Shown here piece by piece: positions 8,061 to 13,325 of a DNA stretch of 13,325 nt. Made by a program: the position numbers and the translations under genes. The notes under the pieces are model-generated. The model was not told where the DNA came from, did no database searches, and saw only the letters and a list, made by a program, of their open reading frames with translations. Positions within the stretch are counted from its first letter, which is position 1. Every line of letters starts with the position of its first letter. Source of the stretch: UBA1723 sp045642085 (lineage in GTDB: Bacteria; Bacteroidota; Bacteroidia; Bacteroidales; Paludibacteraceae); assembly GCA_045642085.1 (NCBI GenBank), contig JAZUIF010000021.1, forward strand, positions 1 to 13,325. Reading direction: 5' to 3'.

Positions 8061-8813
8061 ATGGCAATAATCGCAACACTGATGACGGCACTTCTTATCC
8101 TTGTTGTTGCATTGCAATACAAGGAAAAAATGAGAGTGAAAAAAGAAAGTGATGAACTTAAACGTAAAGAGAAACGTAGAGAGCAGATAATGAAAACAGT
8201 AGCTGGCTTGAGTGCAGTAATGATGCGAGCCAACACTGTAAGAACAAAATCACAGCTCGATATAGTCAAAAATTATCTAGAGCGTAAGATGAATCCAACC
8301 TATGCAAAGCAGACGTTGGATTATCTAAAAACATATCTATACAACGAGAATTTATCGGTGAATATGCTATGTCTGAATGCAAATCGTACATTCAGGTATG
8401 GTAACAGAGTGCAACTTCTGAATATGTTGATGTGTATCAGCACATGTGGAAAAGGTATCTGTAAAAGTGAGCGAGAACTGATAGAAAGAATCATGCAACA
8501 CATGAAAATCAGTCAACCCGATAGAGACAACTTATGGACCATCTACAGAGGATATTTAGTAGATGACGAGGAAAATTTGGAGGAATCGTTGAATGAAAAG
8601 ACGAAAAAAGCCTTCAAAACAATGGAATTAGAATACAACTGTACATTAAAAGAATTGAAACGACAATGGAGGAAACTTTCAATGCAGTATCATCCTGATA
8701 GATATGAAATGTCCGATGAAAACAGCAAAAAAGAGGCTACTCGTAAAATGCAGGAGATAGTCGAAGCATATAATTACCTTCTTGACAACTACTTTGAAAG
8801 CATGAACATTTAA
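8061..8813 (+). CDS. Membrane-anchored DjlA-like co-chaperone (TerB-like plus J-domain)
   Basis: The 250-residue protein starts with a short membrane helix (residues 2-19, AIIATLMTALLILVVALQ) followed by a basic stretch (21-41), which places the rest in the cytoplasm. A helical middle part (about 44-165) is placed like the TerB-like domain of DjlA. A C-terminal J-domain (about 185-246) carries the HPD motif at 211-213 (QYHPDRYEM), the residues that stimulate DnaK ATPase. Order and length match the DjlA family: membrane anchor, TerB-like domain, J-domain. The predicted role is to recruit DnaK to the inner membrane. It lies 41 bases after the barrel gene and 12 before uvrC, in the same apparent operon. 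The TerB assignment rests on architecture rather than clear motifs; the J-domain is firm. Confidence 0.8.
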   Translation: MAIIATLMTALLILVVALQYKEKMRVKKESDELKRKEKRREQIMKTVAGLSAVMMRANTVRTKSQLDIVKNYLERKMNPTYAKQTLDYLKTYLYNENLSVNMLCLNANRTFRYGNRVQLLNMLMCISTCGKGICKSERELIERIMQHMKISQPDRDNLWTIYRGYLVDDEENLEESLNEKTKKAFKTMELEYNCTLKELKRQWRKLSMQYHPDRYEMSDENSKKEATRKMQEIVEAYNYLLDNYFESMNI

Positions 8814-8825
8814 GTTGAATTTACG

Positions 8826-10637
8826 ATGGAAAAAGAGATTTCACAGTTAAAACAGATAGTTCTTTCGCTTCCCGAGAGTCCAGGAATCTACCAATATGTC
8901 AACAAAGACAATGAGATCATATATGTCGGCAAAGCTGTGAATCTTAAAAGACGAGTTTCTTCATATTTCAACAAATATCAGACATCAAATAAGGTTCGTG
9001 CACTTGTAAAGCAGATTGTCGACATAAAATATATCGTTGTACCCAGCGAACAGGATGCTCTACTTCTTGAAAACAGTCTAATCAAGAAGCATCAGCCCAG
9101 ATACAACATTTTATTGAAGGACGACAAGACATATCCGTGGATTTGCATTAAAAATGAGCCTTTTCCTCGTGTTTTTTACACTCGACGCCTAGTTCACGAC
9201 GGTTCACAGTACTTTGGTCCATACACCTATCTTCCAGCCATGAAGACAGTGTTGGATTTAGTCCATAACATCTATGGAATCCGCACTTGTAACAATAAAC
9301 TGAGTGATGATGTCATCAAAAATGGCAAATACAAAGTTTGTCTGGACTATCACATCAAGAAGTGCAAAGGATGTTGTGAAGGCTATCAAAGTGAGGAAGA
9401 GTACAGAGAGAATATCAAGGAAATCAAACTCATTCTCAAGGGTGAGATGAGTACTCTTGAAAGCTATATTCTCGATGAAATGGGAAAAGCTGCGGAGGAA
9501 ATGAGATTTGAAGATGCTCAGAGAATGAAAGAAAAAATGTTTCTTTTATCTCAATACAAGAGCAAAAACACGATTGTAAGTCCAATTTTGACCAATATTG
9601 ATGTATTTTCAATTGAGATTGACGACAACAACGCCTACATCAATTTCTTGAAAGTGATGGAAGGTACAATATCACAAGCTTACACATTCGAGTATAAAAT
9701 ACAGACTGAAGAGGAAGAGAGTGAAATTTTGGCATCAGCAATCATCGAAATGCGACAGAAATTTCAGAGTATGTCGAGAGAAATCATTGTTCCCTACCCT
9801 ATTTCATTTGAACTTGAGAATGTGACAGTCACTGTACCACAACGAGGAGATAAGAAAAAACTACTCGATTTATCCATCAAAAATGTCAAACAATATCGAT
9901 TTGACCGAGTAAAACAGACAGAAAAGTTCAATCCAGAGCAACGAGCAATGAAGCTTTTGACTGAACTTCAGAAGACACTTGGATTAAAAGAGATACCACA
10001 TCAAATTGAATGTTTCGATAACTCCAACATTTCAGGAACAGATGCAGTGGCAGGATGTGTGGTTTACAAAGACGCAAAACCATCAAAGAAGGATTATCGA
10101 ACCTACAATATCAAAACTGTAGAAGGACCAGATGACTACGGATCAATGCAAGAAGTTGTGCGTCGACGTTACAGCAGATTGGTGAATGAGGGAGAAAAAT
10201 TACCTAATTTAATTATCGTCGACGGAGGTGTCGGGCAGATGGAATGTGTGCGAGAAGTGGTCGAAGATGAGTTAAAATTATACATACCCATCGCAGGTTT
10301 GGCAAAAGATGACAAACACCAGACCAAAGAATTGTTGTTTGGTTTTCCTCCACTTCACGTTGAAATACAACCCAACCATTCATTATTTAGATTTTTGGCG
10401 AGCATTCAAGATGAAGTACATAGATTCGCCATCAGTTTTCATCGCAACAAACGAAGCAAAACTCAGATTCATTCTGCACTTGATGATATCAATGGAGTCG
10501 GAGAAAAGACGAAAGAAACGCTGATAAAAACATTCAAAAGCGTCAAACGAATCAAAGAGCAGAGTGAAGAAGAACTTTCAAAAGTCGTCGGAAAATCGAA
10601 AGCAAAGATTGTTTACGACGCACTTCACCAGAAATAA
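8826..10637 (+). CDS. uvrC: Excinuclease ABC subunit C
   Basis: The 603-residue protein has all UvrC domains. The N-terminal GIY-YIG nuclease (GIY at 20-22, YVG at 33-35) makes the 3' incision. A cysteine cluster (C155, C172, C180, C184) is spaced like the iron-sulfur ligands of other UvrC proteins. The UVR motif that binds UvrB lies at about 219-244 (FEDAQRMKEKM). The RNase H-like nuclease for the 5' incision carries candidate catalytic residues D398 (FDNS), D437 (DDYGS), D466 (VDGG) and H539 (FHR). A helix-hairpin-helix DNA-binding tail covers about 553-603 (INGVGEKT). It acts in nucleotide excision repair with UvrA and UvrB, neither of which is in this window. It is the last gene of the operon, 12 bases after the J-domain gene, and is followed by a strong terminator. 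Confidence 0.98.
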   Translation: MEKEISQLKQIVLSLPESPGIYQYVNKDNEIIYVGKAVNLKRRVSSYFNKYQTSNKVRALVKQIVDIKYIVVPSEQDALLLENSLIKKHQPRYNILLKDDKTYPWICIKNEPFPRVFYTRRLVHDGSQYFGPYTYLPAMKTVLDLVHNIYGIRTCNNKLSDDVIKNGKYKVCLDYHIKKCKGCCEGYQSEEEYRENIKEIKLILKGEMSTLESYILDEMGKAAEEMRFEDAQRMKEKMFLLSQYKSKNTIVSPILTNIDVFSIEIDDNNAYINFLKVMEGTISQAYTFEYKIQTEEEESEILASAIIEMRQKFQSMSREIIVPYPISFELENVTVTVPQRGDKKKLLDLSIKNVKQYRFDRVKQTEKFNPEQRAMKLLTELQKTLGLKEIPHQIECFDNSNISGTDAVAGCVVYKDAKPSKKDYRTYNIKTVEGPDDYGSMQEVVRRRYSRLVNEGEKLPNLIIVDGGVGQMECVREVVEDELKLYIPIAGLAKDDKHQTKELLFGFPPLHVEIQPNHSLFRFLASIQDEVHRFAISFHRNKRSKTQIHSALDDINGVGEKTKETLIKTFKSVKRIKEQSEEELSKVVGKSKAKIVYDALHQK

Positions 10638-10679
10638 AAAAAACGCCAGCAGAAAATCTGCTGGCGTTTTTTTATTTTT
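10637..10679 (+). terminator. Intrinsic terminator of uvrC and its operon
   Basis: Arms 10637-10653 and 10657-10673 (core ACGCCAGCAGA) pair perfectly around a three-base A loop, and TTTTTTTATTTTT follows. An A-run on the left side gives the minus strand a T-run too, so it could work in both directions. It starts at the last base of the uvrC stop codon. Confidence 0.92.
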
Positions 10680-10717
10680 ACCCTTTCAATCGATGATTTA
10701 TTCTTCGTTAAAAGTTA

Positions 10718-10733
10718 CTGAGAACACGCTGAA
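10718..10733 (+). repeat. 16-bp direct repeat, copy 1, beside parS site 1
   Basis: CTGAGAACACGCTGAA occurs here and again, identically, at 10776-10791. This copy ends seven bases before the first parS-like palindrome. The sequence is not palindromic and contains GAACA, which resembles a parS half-site end. Similarity between the two copies stops outside the 16 bases and the palindrome. Confidence 0.75.
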
Positions 10734-10740
10734 ACAAAAT

Positions 10741-10756
10741 TGTTCCACGTGGAACA
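10741..10756. other. parS-like centromere site 1
   Basis: TGTTCCACGTGGAACA is a perfect 16-base palindrome. It differs from the widespread chromosomal parS consensus TGTTTCACGTGAAACA only by a symmetric T-to-C / A-to-G change, a variant also used by parS sites in pseudomonads. The symmetry extends one A/T pair either side to 10739-10758. ParB is expected to bind here, spread and load SMC near the replication origin. It lies in the convergent spacer after uvrC. Confidence 0.8.
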
Positions 10757-10775
10757 ATATTAAAATTTTAAATTT

Positions 10776-10791
10776 CTGAGAACACGCTGAA
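10776..10791 (+). repeat. 16-bp direct repeat, copy 2, beside parS site 2
   Basis: This is an exact second copy of CTGAGAACACGCTGAA, 58 bases from the first and in the same orientation. It ends five bases before the second parS-like palindrome. The AT-only segment 10757-10775 separates it from site 1. Confidence 0.75.
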
Positions 10792-10796
10792 CTATA

Positions 10797-10812
10797 TGTT
10801 CCACGTGGAACA
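10797..10812. other. parS-like centromere site 2
   Basis: This palindrome is identical to site 1 (TGTTCCACGTGGAACA), 56 bases away. It abuts the T-run of the leftward terminator of the U32 gene. Confidence 0.8.
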
Positions 10813-10845
10813 AAAAAAGAGGTGTGATTAAAATCACACCTCTTT
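10812..10845 (-). terminator. Intrinsic terminator of the U32-family gene
   Basis: Arms 10816-10829 and 10832-10845 (core GAGGTGTGATT) pair perfectly around a two-base nominal loop. On the minus strand the hairpin runs into seven T residues (complement of 10812-10818). It lies 17 bases past the stop codon of the leftward U32 gene. Confidence 0.88.
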
Positions 10846-10862
10846 ATAGTTACTGGTTGGAT

Positions 10863-12119
10863 TTACTCTTTTATAACTTGTTCCATTTTATAAACCTTAT
10901 CTGATGGTCTAACTTTTGCCGGAACTTCAATAGTAAATTTTGTTCCACGTGGAACAAATTCAACTTCTTTATCATCTACGATGAGTTTATCTGCTGTAAT
11001 CTCAATTACTCCTGTAGTTGGACCAATAATCAAAAGTTTATCTCCTTTATTGATTCCTGCGTTAGTTTCTTGTAAGAACTCAGCAACTCCAATATTAGAA
11101 TAATAACGGATTGTCTTAGCAACGTACACTTTTCTTTCAGTTGCTTCAGAACCATATACGCTACTCCACTCTCCTAATCTTTGACCTAGATAGTATCCAT
11201 TCCAGAATCCACGATTGAACACAGTCTTCAATTGTTCATCCCAAACTGAGATTTTAGACTCTGAATATGATCCGTCAATGATTGAATTCAATGCTTCATT
11301 ATAGCATGAAACAACAGTCTTTACATATTCAGCACTTCTAGCTCTACCTTCAATTTTAAATACTCTTACTCCTGAATCAACTAGTTTATTCAAAAAGTGG
11401 ATTGTCTTCAAGTCCTTTGGCGACATTAGATATTTATCGTCGACCTTGATTTCAATATCACGCTCATCATCAAACAAACGGTATGAATGACGACAAACCT
11501 GGAAACATGCTCCACGATTAGCTGAACTATTCAACTCGTGCAAACTCATATAGCACTTTCCTGATATTGCCATACACAACGCTCCATGACAGAACATCTC
11601 AATTTTCAATTGCTGACCTTTTGGTCCACATACATTCTGATCGATGATTTGTTTGTGGATGGCTGCAACCTGATCCATATTCAACTCACGAGCCAAAACA
11701 ACTACGTCAGCAAACTGAGCATAGAATTTCAATGCTTCAATATTCGAGATATTAAGCTGAGTCGACAAGTGAACTTCTACTCCAATTGAAACAGCGTAAA
11801 GAATAACTGACATATCTGAAGCAATGATTGCTGATACTCCACTCTCCTTAGCTGCGTCAACATATGTACGCATGTCGGCAAGGTCTGTATCATACATAAC
11901 TGTATTTAGAGTAAGATAACTCTTCAATCCATTATCAGTACAGATGCTTGCTATATTTTTAAGATCGTCGACTGTGAAATTATTAGCGGAATGAGAACGC
12001 ATATTCAACTTTCCAATACCAAAATATACGGAATTTGCACCCGCCTGTATAGCTGCTGCTAGGCTTTCGTAACTGCCTACAGGAGCCATAATTTCAAAAT
12101 CTGTTCTTTTCAAATCCAT
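10863..12119 (-). CDS. U32-family protein, probable RNA hydroxylation enzyme (TrhP/RlhA-like)
   Basis: The 418-residue protein carries the U32 signature at 174-192 (EMFCHGALC, then GKCYMS) and further cysteines at 205 and 209 (ACFQVC). These resemble the conserved cysteines of the family, which are thought to hold a cofactor or iron-sulfur cluster. The N-terminus (FEIMAPVGSYESLAAAIQAGANSVYFG) and KIEGRARSAEYV (255-266) are typical of the YegQ branch. A C-terminal beta-rich domain follows at about 328-415. U32 members were once annotated as collagenases or proteases; characterised relatives hydroxylate tRNA uridine 34 (TrhP/YegQ) or 23S rRNA cytidine (RlhA). Length and the C-terminal domain favour TrhP-like, but I cannot settle it. 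The gene is divergent from dusB, another tRNA-modification gene, with 47 bases between. Codons 388-393 contain a parS-like site. Confidence 0.85.
   Translation of the reverse strand: MDLKRTDFEIMAPVGSYESLAAAIQAGANSVYFGIGKLNMRSHSANNFTVDDLKNIASICTDNGLKSYLTLNTVMYDTDLADMRTYVDAAKESGVSAIIASDMSVILYAVSIGVEVHLSTQLNISNIEALKFYAQFADVVVLARELNMDQVAAIHKQIIDQNVCGPKGQQLKIEMFCHGALCMAISGKCYMSLHELNSSANRGACFQVCRHSYRLFDDERDIEIKVDDKYLMSPKDLKTIHFLNKLVDSGVRVFKIEGRARSAEYVKTVVSCYNEALNSIIDGSYSESKISVWDEQLKTVFNRGFWNGYYLGQRLGEWSSVYGSEATERKVYVAKTIRYYSNIGVAEFLQETNAGINKGDKLLIIGPTTGVIEITADKLIVDDKEVEFVPRGTKFTIEVPAKVRPSDKVYKMEQVIKE
10941..10956. other. parS-like centromere site 3, inside the U32 coding sequence
   Basis: A third identical copy of TGTTCCACGTGGAACA starts exactly 200 bases after site 1. 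On the coding (minus) strand it spans the last base of the Phe388 codon and codons for Val389-Pro-Arg-Gly-Thr393. No copy of the 16-base direct repeat lies next to it. Confidence 0.78.
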
Positions 12120-12130
12120 AATGCTTTAAT

Positions 12131-12148
12131 TAACTTTGCGCAAAGTTA
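12131..12148. promoter_or_regulatory. Back-to-back -7 elements for the U32 gene and dusB in one palindrome
   Basis: TAACTTTG (12131-12138) fits TAnnTTTG for rightward transcription of dusB. Its exact mirror at 12141-12148 reads TAACTTTG on the minus strand for the U32 gene. Together with the central CG they form a perfect 18-base palindrome in the 47-base divergent gap. Predicted starts near 12145 (+) and 12134 (-) give leaders of about 22 and 15 bases. Neither direction has a clear -33 TTG at the right distance, and the -33 regions fall at the 5' ends of the opposite genes. Confidence 0.6.
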
Positions 12149-12166
12149 TAACTTAAAGAACAACTG

Positions 12167-13168
12167 ATGAAAATAGGCAATATAGAATTTTCTGAATACC
12201 CTCTCTTCTTGGCTCCAATGGAAGATGTAACGGACATCTCATTCAGAAAAATGTGCAAGAAATTCGGTGCAGATCTTGTTTACACTGAATTTGTTTCAGC
12301 CGACGCACTAATCAGAAATATTCAGCGTACAGAGGATAAGATGACAATCGACGACTGTGAACGTCCTACTGTAATCCAACTTTATGGTAAAGATACTGAC
12401 ACTATTGTGGAGGCTGCTAAAATTGCTGAAGCAGCTAAACCAGATATTATAGATATCAACTTCGGTTGCCCAGTAAAGAAAATTGCTGGTAAAGGTGGTG
12501 GTGCTGGTTTACTTCGTGATATTCCTAAATTGCTTGAGATTACTCGTGAGGTTGTGAAAGCAGTGAAACTTCCGGTTACAGTTAAGACTCGTTTGGGTTG
12601 GGATAGCAATAATCTTATCATCACAGAACTTGCTGAGCAGATTCAGGATTGTGGAGCTCAGGCTTTGGCAATCCACGGAAGAACTCGTGCTCAGATGTAT
12701 ACAGGTGAAGCCGACTGGACTCTGATCGGTGAGGTTAAGAACAACCCTAGAATCCATATTCCTATAATCGGTAATGGCGACGTTACTACTCCAGAAAGAG
12801 CTAAAGAATGTTTTGATAAATATGGAGTGGATGCAGTGATGATAGGTAGAGCAACATTCGGTAGACCATGGATTTTCAAAGAGTGTAAAGATTATATCCA
12901 AGGTAAAGAAGCTGAGAGATTAAATACTCGTGATTGCTTGAACATCTTGAAACAAATGATCGATGAAAACATAGAGATGTTTGACGGAGATGAACGAAGA
13001 GGTATAACTCATACACGTCGACACCTAGCTTCAACTCCACTTTTCAAAGGCATTGATAATTTCAGAAAAACGAGAATTGAAATGCTTAGAACTGAAACAA
13101 GAAAAGAACTCTTTGATTTGATCGACTCTACAGAACCAATGATTGAGGAAGCAAGGAATCAAGAATAA
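12167..13168 (+). CDS. dusB: tRNA dihydrouridine synthase, DusB type
   Basis: The 333-residue flavoprotein reduces specific uridines in the tRNA D-loop to dihydrouridine using FMN and NADPH. The family features are present in order: LAPMEDVTD (15-23) at the start of the TIM barrel; INFGCP (97-102), with Cys101 as the catalytic acid; KTRLGW (140-145); IHGRTR (169-174); and the FMN-phosphate region IGNGDV (201-206) and IGRATFGRPW (226-235). A helical C-terminal domain that contacts tRNA follows from about 250. Of the bacterial Dus proteins it most resembles DusB in length and motifs, and DusB is the usual form in Bacteroidota. It is divergent from the U32 gene and likely driven from the -7 element at 12131-12138. 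The ATG at 12167 places the first barrel strand immediately after it. Confidence 0.93.
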   Translation: MKIGNIEFSEYPLFLAPMEDVTDISFRKMCKKFGADLVYTEFVSADALIRNIQRTEDKMTIDDCERPTVIQLYGKDTDTIVEAAKIAEAAKPDIIDINFGCPVKKIAGKGGGAGLLRDIPKLLEITREVVKAVKLPVTVKTRLGWDSNNLIITELAEQIQDCGAQALAIHGRTRAQMYTGEADWTLIGEVKNNPRIHIPIIGNGDVTTPERAKECFDKYGVDAVMIGRATFGRPWIFKECKDYIQGKEAERLNTRDCLNILKQMIDENIEMFDGDERRGITHTRRHLASTPLFKGIDNFRKTRIEMLRTETRKELFDLIDSTEPMIEEARNQE

Positions 13169-13186
13169 AAAAAGACGGGACCTAAA
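13169..13186 (+). other. Possible left arm of an interrupted dusB terminator
   Basis: The stretch between the dusB stop and the insertion sequence is an A-run followed by GACGGGACC. That is what the left half of a bidirectional terminator hairpin looks like, but no right arm follows because the insertion element begins at 13187. This is inference only. Confidence 0.25.
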
Positions 13187-13325
13187 TGAGGTGCACCCCT
13201 AAAGTTGGACAGAAAAAAAATAATTTATAATGTATGAGCTCGGTATTGTACCGGGCTCATGCCGTTTAATCTAAGTTTAATACGTTTGTTATTGTACCAC
13301 CAGATATACTCGTTAAGCTGAGCGA
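13187..13325 (-). mobile_element. End of an IS3-family insertion sequence, cut by the window edge
   Basis: The terminal sequence TGAGGTGCACCCCTAAAGTT (13187-13206), followed by GGACAG, starts with TG and resembles the inverted repeats of the IS150/IS3 group (TGCACCC and GTTGGAC blocks). The partial transposase gene at 13225-13325 runs toward this end, which makes this the right end of the element. The other end lies outside the window, so completeness and target duplication cannot be judged. Confidence 0.8.
13225..13325 (-). CDS. IS3-family transposase, C-terminal fragment (partial)
   Basis: The frame entering from the window edge gives 32 complete residues, including NEYIWWYNNKRIKLRL and NGMSPVQYR. 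This is the characteristic end of the IS3-family DDE integrase-like transposase (YNxxRxxxxLxGxSPxxYR). The stop is TAA at 13225-13227. The rest of the gene lies to the right, outside the window. The family call is firm; the exact element is not identifiable from this part. Confidence 0.88.
   Translation of the reverse strand, partial: AQLNEYIWWYNNKRIKLRLNGMSPVQYRAHTL

Noticed and set aside
10757..10775. AT-only tract as a DNA-unwinding element of oriC
   Set aside because: It is only about 19 bases and I see no DnaA boxes (TTATCCACA-like) around it, so this is not supported as the origin itself.
10564..10779. 71-codon frame running from the uvrC end across the terminator and parS site 1
   Set aside because: It overlaps uvrC in another frame and reads through a terminator and repeats; no coding signal.
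12509..12901. 130-codon open frame on the minus strand
   Set aside because: Antisense shadow of dusB, whose catalytic motifs are intact in the + frame.
1..13325. CRISPR array, tRNA or rRNA genes, riboswitches
   Set aside because: No regularly spaced repeats, no tRNA-like cloverleaf, no rRNA sequence and no known riboswitch core were seen on either strand.

Overview
The window looks like a chromosomal segment of a member of the Bacteroidota, most likely order Bacteroidales (Prevotella-like). Four things point there: low GC; promoters of the Bacteroidota type (TTTG or TTG at -33, TAnnTTTG at -7) with no strong Shine-Dalgarno sites; a secreted glycoside hydrolase ending in a type IX secretion-like C-terminal domain; and an outer-membrane barrel of a kind I associate with Bacteroidales. 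The family assignments are from reading the proteins; no search was run.

Layout. Positions 1-76 hold a strong terminator for the leftward mscL gene (153-581), which has a near-perfect promoter. Leftward and upstream of it is a solitary secreted clan GH-A glycoside hydrolase with a CBM6-like module and a sorting domain (708-2660). Short GC-rich palindromic repeats flank it on both sides (677-704, and a tandem pair at 2691-2742). A non-coding stretch (2743-3187) separates it from a rightward, apparently four-gene operon and contains an orphan rightward terminator that may end a small RNA. The operon (3188-10637) encodes a 1010-residue periplasmic TPR protein, a 595-residue outer-membrane beta-barrel protein, a membrane-anchored DjlA-like J-domain protein and UvrC, with gaps of 11, 41 and 12 bases, and ends in a strong hairpin terminator.

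The most notable region is the convergent junction after uvrC (10638-10862). It contains two perfect 16-base parS-like palindromes (TGTTCCACGTGGAACA). Each is preceded by the same 16-base direct repeat (CTGAGAACACGCTGAA) of unknown function. A third identical parS-like palindrome lies inside the 3' end of the next gene, exactly 200 bases from the first. Three copies within 216 bases suggest a chromosome-segregation (ParB-loading) centromere, and hence possible proximity to the replication origin.

The right part carries a divergent pair of probable RNA-modification genes: a U32-family protein (TrhP/RlhA-like, leftward) and a DusB-type tRNA dihydrouridine synthase (rightward). Their -7 promoter elements sit back to back in one 18-base perfect palindrome. 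Eighteen bases after dusB begins the end of an IS3-family insertion sequence, cut by the window edge, apparently inserted in or next to the dusB terminator.
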